Source of the DNA: Latrodectus hesperus
Lineage: Eukaryota; Arthropoda; Arachnida; Araneae; Theridiidae
Length of the DNA stretch: 64,000 nt
Assembly (NCBI GenBank): GCA_037975125.1
Contig: CM075857.1
Location: forward strand, 20,720,997 to 20,784,996
Direction: 5' to 3'
Shown here: positions 43,936 through 53,534 of the stretch, in pieces
Position numbering within the stretch: the stretch's first letter is position 1
How the letters are laid out: the number at the start of each line of letters is the position of its first letter
Translations under genes and position numbers: made by a program
The notes under the pieces: generated by a model
The model's input: only the letters and a program-made list of their open reading frames with translations
The model's database searches: none
What the model was told of the DNA's origin: nothing

Positions 43936-45919
43936 GTTAAAACGATCGTTACAATTACTGGTAGAAATATATATTGTGTAAGATGATATTGATGACACAT
44001 TCGAAATTAATTTTAACACAGACAGTTGAAATGATTGAGTGTAAAGGTCAGTAGCATTAAATGTTACATAAGACAACCGTTATTTGATGACTCAAATTGA
44101 AAGGGTTTTGACTTCACAAGCTATCAAAAATAGTTAATTTATATCAGTGAAAAGTATGCTGAAATTGAATATCTCTATCTATTTCAAGTATTTTTATCTG
44201 ATATCAATGCAGCTTTTTATGATTATTTTCTTAAGTTACTCAAAAATCATAATGTTTATATTTTAATCAAATTCGATGGAAACGTTGTTCCAAACTCTCG
44301 AGAACATACAAGAAAAAATAATAATTGCATACAAATTATTGAACTATAAACAATAGTCAAGCTTCTGCGAAAAGATACATACACGTGTTTCAGTTTTTAA
44401 TTTTTATTAAGGCATTACTGAAATTTCAACTTACACAGTTAATTTAGGTCAAATAAATTTAAACGAGTAAAAAAAAACACATTTAAAAGAGAGCATTCTA
44501 TTTCAGTTTATGCTAAATATAAATGATAAACACTCTGGAATTTATCGAAAGATATTTATGAGGTCAATTGAAAAATGATATATTGCCATAGGAATTTCTG
44601 ACAAAAACATAAAATTGACTGAATGTAGACGGAGGAGGCACTATAAATTATGATAGTTTTTGAGGTATTAAAAATAAAATATTGGCTTAAAAAATAAATT
44701 TTTTTGTTATTTGATTAACAAAAAAATTAAATTTAAATCAAATTTTAAAAACACAATGTCAATCACAAAACACATGAAAAAAATATGATTTTTAAACTCA
44801 AAAAATTAGGCATTTAAATGGACACATGATATTAAAATTGATTCAGTAATATAAAAAAATTAAAATTTTAATTGTTTATTTTAACGATACTACATATTTA
44901 TGTTTTATACTTCATTATTTTAAGTATTTAATAGAATGAATATAGCTGAAATAATTAATGTTTCTGAAGTAATAATAGTATTATAAACTGATTTCAATTT
45001 TTCCTATTTCATTTCTTAACATTTATACAAATGAATGTTTTTTTATAATTTCCTTATTTTTAATTCATAAATTTTAATATTATTTGCCTAAAAAATGCTT
45101 TTCGGGAAAATGGGCCCTATTCACTTGTTGAACCTGGAAAACTCCCAAACAACAATTCTGACAGGTGTGCATAGGATGTGCCAACGTAACATCCATCTTT
45201 CGTTGTTCACACGTGGCAGAACTTTATAGAACTTCTAAAAGTAAGCTTCGGTGACCACTCCTTTTGGTGATTTGTAAAGTTTCTCAGGTATAAATTTTTT
45301 TATTACGATTATTATTAGATATTAAAAGTGTCAGCAATAAAAACGAAAACAGAAAAATAACCAATTATAATAACGATAACCTATACGGGATAAAAAGAAT
45401 ATGCAAGCAATATTTAAAAATTGACTAATCAAAACCATGTAATAGATAATTCATACAGAAAAAAAACCTCTTAACTTTAAGAAATGCTTATGAATAGATC
45501 AGAAATCAATGCAATTAAGTTAAAAAAAAGGTATAAATAAACAAAAAATTGAGAAAATATATGATTTTAATTTTTTTATTTATTAATTTGATTAGAAAAA
45601 TTGTCTCCAGTGTTAGTTTTTGTATCAAAATAATCCTTTAAAATTAAAAAAATTTCTTTAATAATATAAAAAATGAAAAAATAGGAAAATAAATTAATTA
45701 TTTCTTTGTTTTGACCCATAAGGCAACGTCATGATCAGGATTTTCTCAACAGTAAATACAAATATTATAAATTCTTTAATATTTCATATAGCTATAATTT
45801 AACTTGAAATCCAATTTTTTTAAAAAATGTATGCATCTTTTTCTTCGAAATCTATATTGTAATGACAACAATTAAAGTTTCTTCAATATTTGCGTCATAT
45901 AATTGTATCATTAAATATA
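43936..45919. other. AT-rich non-coding stretch
   Basis: No gene supported. A GC-richer patch at 45115-45260 contains TGGAAAACTCCCA, also present in reverse complement near 55670. Confidence 0.35.
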
Positions 45920-45923
45920 ATAT

Positions 45924-46527
45924 TGTACCGAGCTCCACGGGTTCGTGTTGATTGAGAGTTGAATAAAGCAACCACTTAATGAACACAAGACTTTTATTCG
46001 TAAAAACTTCACTAGATAAACGAAATTCCCGCTGTAACAGTCACAATTATACAGCTACAATTCGTCAGATACAATAAGAAATAGCTTCCAATCACAGGTC
46101 TCAAATACCTCAGACAGAGAACAACTAGCAGTCACAACTAATCGTCTTCACTCACTGACTGTCTTCACAAAACTCTACTCTTCCATGTCGGGCTGCGGTA
46201 TTTATACCTGACTTGGCGGAGAAATCTACCAATTTCGCCAAGGTTCTGGAAGCTTCTAGGCTATCTCGAAAAGTATTGGTCCTAGAGCTTAGGTGATGGA
46301 TGTTTCCAGAAGTATCGATTTCTCGCCAAGTCGCCAAAAATCTCGCCAACCGTCGCCAAGTCGCCAAGAATCTCGCCAACTGTCGCCAAGTCGCCAAATT
46401 ATTAGGAAATCCGCTTTTAAAAGTACAACACGTCTAAATACCGCAATTTTTGCCCAAAATGTGAGAATTTCCGATCTGTCTGAGATATTTTAAGACAAAT
46501 ATAATCATTATTTATAAATTTGTAACA
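45924..46527 (-). repeat. 3' LTR of gypsy copy 2
   Basis: 604 bases, TG...CA. On the minus strand: U3 repeat 46320-46397, TATAAATA 46199-46206, AATAAA 45993-45998. Two substitutions from the partner LTR (one near 46040, one near 46151). Confidence 0.96.
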
Positions 46528-46541
46528 TTGCCCCCTCTCAA
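46528..46541 (-). other. Polypurine tract, copy 2
   Basis: Minus strand TGAGAGGGGGCAA next to the 3' LTR; one G shorter than in copy 1. Confidence 0.8.
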
Positions 46542-46714
46542 GGACTGCACGTCCCGGGCAGTACAATCCCCTGATAGGAGGCCAAATTTAATTATAAGAG
46601 AATTTACATTTCAAGAGGATACATTACATACACAAGCAACTAAAAATACAAAAAAATAGAAAAGATAAAAAAATTATCTATACTATTTACAAAGAGACCA
46701 TGGTCTACTAATTT

Positions 46715-49700
46715 TTACTCTACATTACGATAAGGAGCTAATCTATCATAATGTACTACCTTTGGTTTTGAAGAAGATGATTTTCTTATACGAACCACGA
46801 CGTCGTTCAGTCTTTTTAGGACTGTGTAGGGACCTTCCCAGTTGGCTTGCAACTTTGGAGAAAGTCCTTTACGTCGAATCGGGTTCCACAACCAAACTTT
46901 GTCACCTTCTTGAAATTCATGTCCCGTCGCTCTTGTGTCATACCTTGTCTTCATTCTTTCGGTTGTCAGGTTGATTCGGTCTCGAGCGAAGTTATGGACA
47001 TCTTCAAGACGTGCCTGAAGGTCTCGAAGGTATTCCTCTGGCGATGAAGATGTATCCGGTGGACGACCAAACTGAAGATCACAAGGGAGACGAAGTTCGC
47101 GACCAAAGAGCATCTGTGAAGGAGTATATCCGGTAGTCTCATGGACAGCACTGCGATATGCAAGCAGAAACAGCGGTAGCTTCAAATCCCAATCTTGCTG
47201 ATTTCTGGAAACCATAAGGGAGAGGTTATTCAAGATGGTTCTGTTAAACCTCTCTACCATGCCATCCGATTGTGGGTGTAGTGGCGTGGTCTGCGTCTTG
47301 TCTATTCCGAGAATTTGACACATTCCTTTAAACACAACAGAGGTGAAATTTGTCCCTTGATCAGAATGAATTTGTAAGGGTGTGCCGAATCTGGAAACCC
47401 ATTGTTGCACTAGAACCTCGGCTACTGTAGTCGCCTCTTGATCGGGGATTGCAAACGCTTCAGGCCACTTAGTAAAGTAGTCCATGACAACTAGTATGTA
47501 TTTGTTGCCATTTGAGGATCGTGGTAAAGGACCCAAAATGTCCAATGCTATCCTCTCAAAAGGTGCTCCTACGTTGTACCGCTGCAACCTTCCTCGGCTA
47601 CGTTTCTTCGGTCCTTTACGTGCCGCACAGTCATCACAAGATTGGCACCATTTCTCTACATCTTGTCTCGTTTTGCTCCAATAGAAGCGTTCTCGAACTT
47701 TCTGTAGAGTTTTCATTACTCCGAAGTGGCCTCCAGTTGAGCTACTGTGCAATTCTTTCAAAACATCTGAAATTCTTGATTTTGGAAGAACAAGCTGCCA
47801 TTTGAAATTACGTCCATCATCGGACTCCCATTTCCTGTATAAGACACCATTTCTTATATGGAGTGAGTCCCAAAGAGCCCAATATTGCTTAGTAGCAGGA
47901 CTGTAGGTGGAGATATCCTGCCAACTTGGTCTCATACTAGAAGATTCTTTCAATTCAAGAATTGGATTTATATCTGGGTCTTCTTTTTGGGCTTCCCTAA
48001 GTCCTTCATCACTCCATGGGTCTGGTTTTGATGGAGGTGAAACAGTAACTTGGCGTACCGAAGTATTTATCAGCTGATAGTTCTTCTCTACTCTAGAACA
48101 GTATCGGCAGCTTTCATTACACGGCTTCCTTGATAGTGCATCAGCATTTCCGTGAAGAGTTCCTTTGCGATGACGTATTTCAAAGTCAAACTCCTGGAGT
48201 CGTTGAATCCATCTGGCTACCTGTCCTTCCGGATTTTTAAAATTTAAAAGCCAGGTTAAGGATGCGTGATCTGTCCGGAGCAAGAACTTTCTTCCATAGA
48301 GATAATGGTGGAAATGTTCTATGGCTTTAACAATTGCCAGCAATTCCTTCCTGGTTGTACAGTAATTCCGCTCTGGTTTCGATAGACATTTACTCCAATA
48401 AGCAATGACATATTCTTTATCATCAATTTCTTGCGACAAAACAGCTCCGATATTTTCGTTGCTGGCATCCGTATCTAAAATGAATAATTTTCCGGGCTGG
48501 GGATATGCAAGAATGGGTGAAGATGTCAACGCCTCCTTCAGTTGTTTAAAAGCTTTCTCACATTCATCTGTCCATAAAAATCTCTGTTTATTTTCTGTCA
48601 ACTTGTGGAGGGGTCTGGCAATACTCGAAAAACCCTTAACAAATTTCCTGTAATACGTGCATAGTCCAAGAAAACTTCTTAATTGGTGGACATCTTTTGG
48701 ACGACTCCATTCCTTAACTGCGGAGATCTTTTCAGGATCTGCTCTTACACCTTCAGCAGAGATAATGTGTCCCAGATAGCTTACTTCACGTCGGAATAAA
48801 TTACATTTGCAAGGATTCAGCTTCAGGTTGGCCATTTTTAATTTTTCCAGCACCTTTCGGATGTTTCTTAAATGGTCTTCGAATGTGCGCCCTACAATAA
48901 TGATATCGTCCAAATATACCAAACAGGCTTCGTAGGAAAGTCCTCGTAATACTGTCTCCATCAGGCGCTCAAACGTTGCAGGTGCATTGCAAAGCCCAAA
49001 TGGCATAACTTTGAACTGCCAAAGTCCTTGTCCTGTGGTGAATGCAGTCTTTTCTCGATCCTCAGGATGTATCTCTACTTGCCAATAACCACTCTTGAGA
49101 TCCAAAGTCGAAAACCATTGTTTACCGGATAAAGCATCAAGTGTATCGTCAATCCTGGGGAGAGGGTAACTATCTTTTTTAGTGATGTTGTTTAACCGAC
49201 GATAGTCAACGCAGAATCGGGTAGAACCATCTTTCTTCCGAACTAAAACAATAGGCGAAGCCCAAGGACTCTCTGATGGCTCAATAATGTCATTCTGCTG
49301 CATTTCCATCAGAAGATTATTCACCTCTTCCTGCTTAGCGAATGGCAATCTTCTCGGATGTTGTTTAATGGGTGGATGATTTCCTGTATTGATTCGGTGC
49401 TGCGTCAATTTGGTTCGCCCAACATCATCTGATTTCTTGGAAAAGAGATCTCCGAATTCTAATAATAAATTTCTTGCAGCATTCCTCTGTTTATCATCTA
49501 ACTCTGCTCTCTGAAGGAGTTCATCAATTAGAGTGTCAGGAGGCTCAGATAGTGTGGCTTGACAATTTCGGTTAATACAGGTCACTGGAGTGCAAGTCGC
49601 TAGCACTTCTCCTTCTTTTATAAGTTTTACCTTATTACTTAGATTAGCAACTCTTACCGGGATTACATTTCGTGAAAGATCGACGAGTGAAGAAGCCACT

Positions 49701-50314
49701 AGTACTCCTTTAACGCTATTGTCGGAATCTGGATATTCAGTCAATCCATAATGAAAATTATTATCTTCTGAAAGAGCTCCGCAAATTATTGTCTCAGTTC
49801 TTGGTGGTAATGTTGTTTCACTCTTCGCAGTTATATGATGGACTGTTTTAATATCTGAATATTTCGTCTTAAAAATCGCTATTTCTTCAGAACATGAGTG
49901 TAGTTCATTATTTTTAAAATCTAACTTGAAATGGTTTTCTTTGAGAAAGTCCAATCCAAGAATAAATTCGTCATTTATATCAGCGACATATGCCAAATGA
50001 TGGTACACGGCATTACCAAATGCAATGTTTAGATTGACTTTTCCATGCACTTTAATCTTATCACCTGTCACAGTTTGGAGGGTAATGCAGGGCGGCGTCC
50101 AGATGAGTTTCTCACCAAGTTTGCGAGCCAAATCTGTCCTAATGATAGTTACGTTGGCTCCAGTATCGATTATCATTCTGCAGGGAACTTCGTTGACATG
50201 TCCCATAACGAAAAGTCCGTTGTCGCCGCTACTTACGGAAGAAATGTGAAACAATTTGAAATGGGGCTTCTGACTCTCTGGACATCTCCGCCCCGAGAGA
50301 TGGCCACATATTAG
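46715..50314 (-). CDS. pol: Pol polyprotein (protease-RT-RNase H-integrase), copy 2
   Basis: Same 1199-residue pol as copy 1, entered by a -1 shift at 50314-50320 and ending at the TAA at 46715. Protease DTGA, RT YLDD, RNase H DTDAS, integrase HHCC and D,D35E residues are all present at the same positions. Substitutions from copy 1 are scattered and mostly conservative (for example M/L in the protease flank, D/N at the RT start, V/N in the RNase H linker). No stop or frameshift. Together with near-identical LTRs this looks like the better candidate for an active copy. Confidence 0.95.
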   Translation of the reverse strand, partial: LICGHLSGRRCPESQKPHFKLFHISSVSSGDNGLFVMGHVNEVPCRMIIDTGANVTIIRTDLARKLGEKLIWTPPCITLQTVTGDKIKVHGKVNLNIAFGNAVYHHLAYVADINDEFILGLDFLKENHFKLDFKNNELHSCSEEIAIFKTKYSDIKTVHHITAKSETTLPPRTETIICGALSEDNNFHYGLTEYPDSDNSVKGVLVASSLVDLSRNVIPVRVANLSNKVKLIKEGEVLATCTPVTCINRNCQATLSEPPDTLIDELLQRAELDDKQRNAARNLLLEFGDLFSKKSDDVGRTKLTQHRINTGNHPPIKQHPRRLPFAKQEEVNNLLMEMQQNDIIEPSESPWASPIVLVRKKDGSTRFCVDYRRLNNITKKDSYPLPRIDDTLDALSGKQWFSTLDLKSGYWQVEIHPEDREKTAFTTGQGLWQFKVMPFGLCNAPATFERLMETVLRGLSYEACLVYLDDIIIVGRTFEDHLRNIRKVLEKLKMANLKLNPCKCNLFRREVSYLGHIISAEGVRADPEKISAVKEWSRPKDVHQLRSFLGLCTYYRKFVKGFSSIARPLHKLTENKQRFLWTDECEKAFKQLKEALTSSPILAYPQPGKLFILDTDASNENIGAVLSQEIDDKEYVIAYWSKCLSKPERNYCTTRKELLAIVKAIEHFHHYLYGRKFLLRTDHASLTWLLNFKNPEGQVARWIQRLQEFDFEIRHRKGTLHGNADALSRKPCNESCRYCSRVEKNYQLINTSVRQVTVSPPSKPDPWSDEGLREAQKEDPDINPILELKESSSMRPSWQDISTYSPATKQYWALWDSLHIRNGVLYRKWESDDGRNFKWQLVLPKSRISDVLKELHSSSTGGHFGVMKTLQKVRERFYWSKTRQDVEKWCQSCDDCAARKGPKKRSRGRLQRYNVGAPFERIALDILGPLPRSSNGNKYILVVMDYFTKWPEAFAIPDQEATTVAEVLVQQWVSRFGTPLQIHSDQGTNFTSVVFKGMCQILGIDKTQTTPLHPQSDGMVERFNRTILNNLSLMVSRNQQDWDLKLPLFLLAYRSAVHETTGYTPSQMLFGRELRLPCDLQFGRPPDTSSSPEEYLRDLQARLEDVHNFARDRINLTTERMKTRYDTRATGHEFQEGDKVWLWNPIRRKGLSPKLQANWEGPYTVLKRLNDVVVRIRKSSSSKPKVVHYDRLAPYRNVE

Positions 50315-51585
50315 TTTCCCTGCTGTGGTGGAAGATCATTTCCACCATCTTTTCGTTTCGGGCAGTCTCTCTGAACGTGTCCGACTGCTCCGCAAGTCCA
50401 ACACAGAATTTTCGTGTTTCTGCCACCTTTACTCATTTCTAAGTTACGGAATTTTCGCCGCAGATCTTCGATTTGCTTTCTGAGATCATAGTCCCTATCA
50501 GTAGTAGAGACGGCTCTGATTGAGTGCCGGTCTTTACGCGCGGCCTGCTGGGCAGCCTCTATCTTATGTGCGTAGACTAGGGCAGATCCAATATCTTTGA
50601 CATCGGCGAGTCTAAGTGTTTTCTGTATCTCCGGATCCCTCACACTATCGATGAAGTGATGGAGAGCCAGATCTTGACGTGTCTCAGCTGGGCAGTCCGA
50701 AAATGCTAGATGGGAAAGTCGCTGAATATCGGCAGCCAATTCTTGAAGACTTTCACCCGCTTTTTGATAGCGGGACTTTAACTGTAGTCTGCTATATTCT
50801 TTAGTGCACTTATCTCCAAACCGCAGCTCAAGCGCACTCGATAGGGCTTGGAAATCGTGCCTCTGCTCCTCCGGAAGCGTCTCGAGGATGTCAGCCGCGT
50901 CTCCTCTTAAAGAAGCCGCCAGGTGAAAAGCTTGGGCTCGGGGATTCCATCCATTAGCTTCCGCTACCATCATAAACTGCGTCTTGTATACTTGCCAGGA
51001 TGATTTCCCATCAAATGTTGAGAGTTTAATATTGGCTAGGGAAGGCACAAATGCCACGTTGGGTTCTTCATGTTTGTTTGACATTTGCTTCTCCAAGCGT
51101 TCAATCTTCTTATTCATACTGTCTAATGCTTCTTCAACGTTTTCTTCTATCTCCAGAACTTTAGTTTCAACTGAAGTTACCTTATCTTCCATTGCATTCA
51201 TCTTCTCCTGAATGATGTTGGAGAATTCTTCTTTAACACTTACAATGTCCTTCTTAAGTTCCTTTTTAAGCTCCTCCTGTCCAGATTTTATCTCTTTCAT
51301 CACCTCGGTTTTAATCTCTTCTTGTCCAGCTTTCATCTCTTCTTGTCTAGCTTTCATCTCTTCTTGTCCAGCTTTCATCTCTTCTTGTCTAGCTTTCATC
51401 TCTTCTTGTCCAGCTTTCATCTCCTCCTGTCCAGATTTTATCTCTTTCATCATCTCGGTTTTAATCTCTTCTTGTCCAGCTTTCATCTCTTCTTGTCCAG
51501 CTTTCATCTCAGCCATCTGCTCCGCTAATTTTTCGAGAAGACTTTTCATTAAATCCATATCCATTTTTCTTGTGACACGCTGCAT
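50311..51585 (-). CDS. gag: Gag polyprotein, copy 2
   Basis: 424 residues from the first ATG after the primer site to TAA at 50311. Coiled-coil repeat N-terminus, capsid domain and one zinc knuckle (CWTCGAVGHVQRDC), as in copy 1. Relative to copy 1 the repeat units are rearranged: two MKAGQEE units precede IKTEMMKE-IKSGQEE, then five alternating MKAGQEE/MKARQEE units. The net difference is one seven-residue unit. The rest differs by scattered substitutions (for example D/S after ALD, Q/R before DLALHH). It packages element RNA. Confidence 0.92.
   Translation of the reverse strand: MQRVTRKMDMDLMKSLLEKLAEQMAEMKAGQEEMKAGQEEIKTEMMKEIKSGQEEMKAGQEEMKARQEEMKAGQEEMKARQEEMKAGQEEIKTEVMKEIKSGQEELKKELKKDIVSVKEEFSNIIQEKMNAMEDKVTSVETKVLEIEENVEEALDSMNKKIERLEKQMSNKHEEPNVAFVPSLANIKLSTFDGKSSWQVYKTQFMMVAEANGWNPRAQAFHLAASLRGDAADILETLPEEQRHDFQALSSALELRFGDKCTKEYSRLQLKSRYQKAGESLQELAADIQRLSHLAFSDCPAETRQDLALHHFIDSVRDPEIQKTLRLADVKDIGSALVYAHKIEAAQQAARKDRHSIRAVSTTDRDYDLRKQIEDLRRKFRNLEMSKGGRNTKILCWTCGAVGHVQRDCPKRKDGGNDLPPQQGN
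50314..50320 (-). promoter_or_regulatory. -1 ribosomal frameshift site GGGAAAC, copy 2
   Basis: Identical context to copy 1: CAG GGA AAC TAA in the gag frame, with the pol frame reached by slipping one base back. Confidence 0.85.
51304..51511 (-). repeat. 21-base tandem repeats coding the gag coiled coil, copy 2
   Basis: Units coding MKAGQEE/MKARQEE/IKSGQEE arranged two, then five, around an IKTEMMKE spacer; a different arrangement from copy 1. Confidence 0.9.
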
Positions 51586-51594
51586 CAACTCTTC

Positions 51595-51613
51595 AATCCC
51601 GATTCTGACACCA
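51595..51613 (-). other. Primer-binding site (tRNA-Leu type), copy 2
   Basis: Minus strand TGGTGTCAGAATCGGGATT, two bases after the LTR. One base differs from copy 1 at position 17; the first 16 bases are identical. Confidence 0.75.
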
Positions 51614-51615
51614 GT

Positions 51616-52219
51616 TGTACCGAGCTCCACGGGTTCGTGTTGATTGAGAGTTGAATAAAGCAACCACTTAATGAACACAAGACTTTTATTCGTAAAAACT
51701 TCACTAGATAAACGAAATTCCCGCTGTAACAATCACAATTATACAGCTACAATTCGTCAGATACAATAAGAAATAGCTTCCAATCACAGGTCTCAAATAC
51801 CTCAGACAGAGAACAACTAGCAGTCACAACTAATCGTCTTCAGTCACTGACTGTCTTCACAAAACTCTACTCTTCCATGTCGGGCTGCGGTATTTATACC
51901 TGACTTGGCGGAGAAATCTACCAATTTCGCCAAGGTTCTGGAAGCTTCTAGGCTATCTCGAAAAGTATTGGTCCTAGAGCTTAGGTGATGGATGTTTCCA
52001 GAAGTATCGATTTCTCGCCAAGTCGCCAAAAATCTCGCCAACCGTCGCCAAGTCGCCAAGAATCTCGCCAACTGTCGCCAAGTCGCCAAATTATTAGGAA
52101 ATCCGCTTTTAAAAGTACAACACGTCTAAATACCGCAATTTTTGCCCAAAATGTGAGAATTTCCGATCTGTCTGAGATATTTTAAGACAAATATAATCAT
52201 TATTTATAAATTTGTAACA
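51616..52219 (-). repeat. 5' LTR of gypsy copy 2
   Basis: 604 bases, TG...CA, with the TATAAATA box at 51891-51898 and U3 repeat at 52014-52090 on the minus strand. Nearly identical to its 3' partner. Confidence 0.96.
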
Positions 52220-52223
52220 ATAT

Positions 52224-52893
52224 GTTAACATATATGTAAGAATCATTTTTAATAAAAAATTGTGACTCCACTAACTTTTCAGGTAAGGTGGACTAAATTC
52301 CCGCCTTAGAATCTGTTATTATTTTACTGTGCAATATACACTTCAGTAAAAAAAATTTTTTATAATTTTTTATCGAATTTAAAAAATGCAAAGGTAAATA
52401 ATTGTAATTTAATTTATCGTTTAATGCAACATTTATAAAATAAATATATCGTTTTCAAATATAAATAAAATGAAGGAATAATTAAATTTTTTGCTAATAT
52501 ATAAGTCAGTAATATAATAGTAGAATAAGTAACGCGATAATAAAATAAAAAATTAATTAAAATGATATAATAAGAAAAGATAAGACATATTTATGTATTG
52601 TCCTGTAGAAAGTGACGTCCCGTTTAAAAATTGATCGAAGCAATTTTAAATTGGTTTGAAGGATTAAACTAAAAGATCAGAAAAGAAATCCATAAAAATA
52701 TAATATTGAAACATAAGATCTTTCGTTTTACTTACATGTGAAAACAATGCAACAAAAAAGAAATGTTTGAATGATTATATGATGTTCTTTTAAGCTTAGA
52801 ATTTTCGATTAGATTTTGTGTGCTTTTTCTTTGAAATTTATCTTTTGCTTAAAATAGACGTATTCGCTGAATTCTTATCATTTCATTGTACAG

Positions 52894-52895
<2 letters not shown>
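52224..52895. other. AT-rich non-coding stretch
   Basis: No gene, RNA gene or repeat supported. Confidence 0.4.

Positions 52896-52984
<89 letters not shown>
52896..52984. repeat. (TA)n microsatellite
   Basis: About 89 bases of uninterrupted alternating T and A. Confidence 0.95.
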
Positions 52985-52988
<4 letters not shown>

Positions 52989-53242
52989 TTATTCCAAAAA
53001 TACATGTAAAATGTGATAACTCTGAACTTTTAGATTCTTCACAAAGACATTTCTCCATAAAAAAATCGATTTTGACATTTTCAATTGCACCTGAACAATT
53101 CTTGGTGGCCTTGAATTGTTTGTCCGCTTGTATGTGAATCATTCTACCTATGCACTTGATTTTATTGCCATTAAAAATTTTATCTTCAAGAAAAATTTAT
53201 TTTTACGGTTTCAATTGCATCTGGACAATTTATTATAGTCTC

Positions 53243-53534
53243 TACGAATTACATCATCTTGTATAAGAAGCCTTTTAATTCTAAATTTTTCTACGAAAAA
53301 AAGGGAATTATTTTTAAAGAACTTGCACTTTTATTATTTTACGAATTACATCTTGTTTAAAAAGTCTTTTATTCTAAATTTTATTTCTACCAAAAAGGAA
53401 ATTATTTTTAAGAAATTGCATTTTTATTGTTTTACGAATTACATCATCTTGTATAAGAAGCCTTTTAATTTTAAATTTTATTTCTATCAAAAAAAGGAAA
53501 TATTTTTAAAGAAATTGTGCACTTTTATTGTTTC
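53243..53534. repeat. Three-copy tandem repeat, unit about 95 bases
   Basis: TACGAATTACATC starts units at 53243, 53340 and 53433. Each continues with TTGTATAAGAAGCCTTTTAATT (or a close variant), a TAAATTT...TTCTA block, an AAAAGG run and a GCACTTTTATT end. Units one and three are the most alike. Confidence 0.85.

Larger units (their letters stand above)
45920..52223 (-). mobile_element. Complete Ty3/gypsy LTR retrotransposon, copy 2
   Basis: Element 45924-52219 (about 6.3 kb), flanked by ATAT at 45920-45923 and 52220-52223. Same family, orientation and layout as the copy at 18114-24397. The two LTRs are both 604 bases and I count two differences between them, so this insertion is very recent by LTR divergence. 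Gag and pol are both open. Pol has the same length as in copy 1 with scattered substitutions; gag is seven residues longer through the repeat region. Confidence 0.96.

Noticed and set aside
51586..51732. Gag frame stays open upstream of its ATG through the primer site and U5 of the 5' LTR, suggesting an LTR-encoded Gag extension
   Set aside because: There is no ATG in the extension. In copy 1 the U5 has two extra A residues in the GTAAAAA run, which break the frame, so the openness is not conserved.
18907..52223. Crop of plus-strand frames inside both gypsy pol genes
   Set aside because: All are antisense shadows of a conserved pol, present at equal positions in both copies for that reason only.
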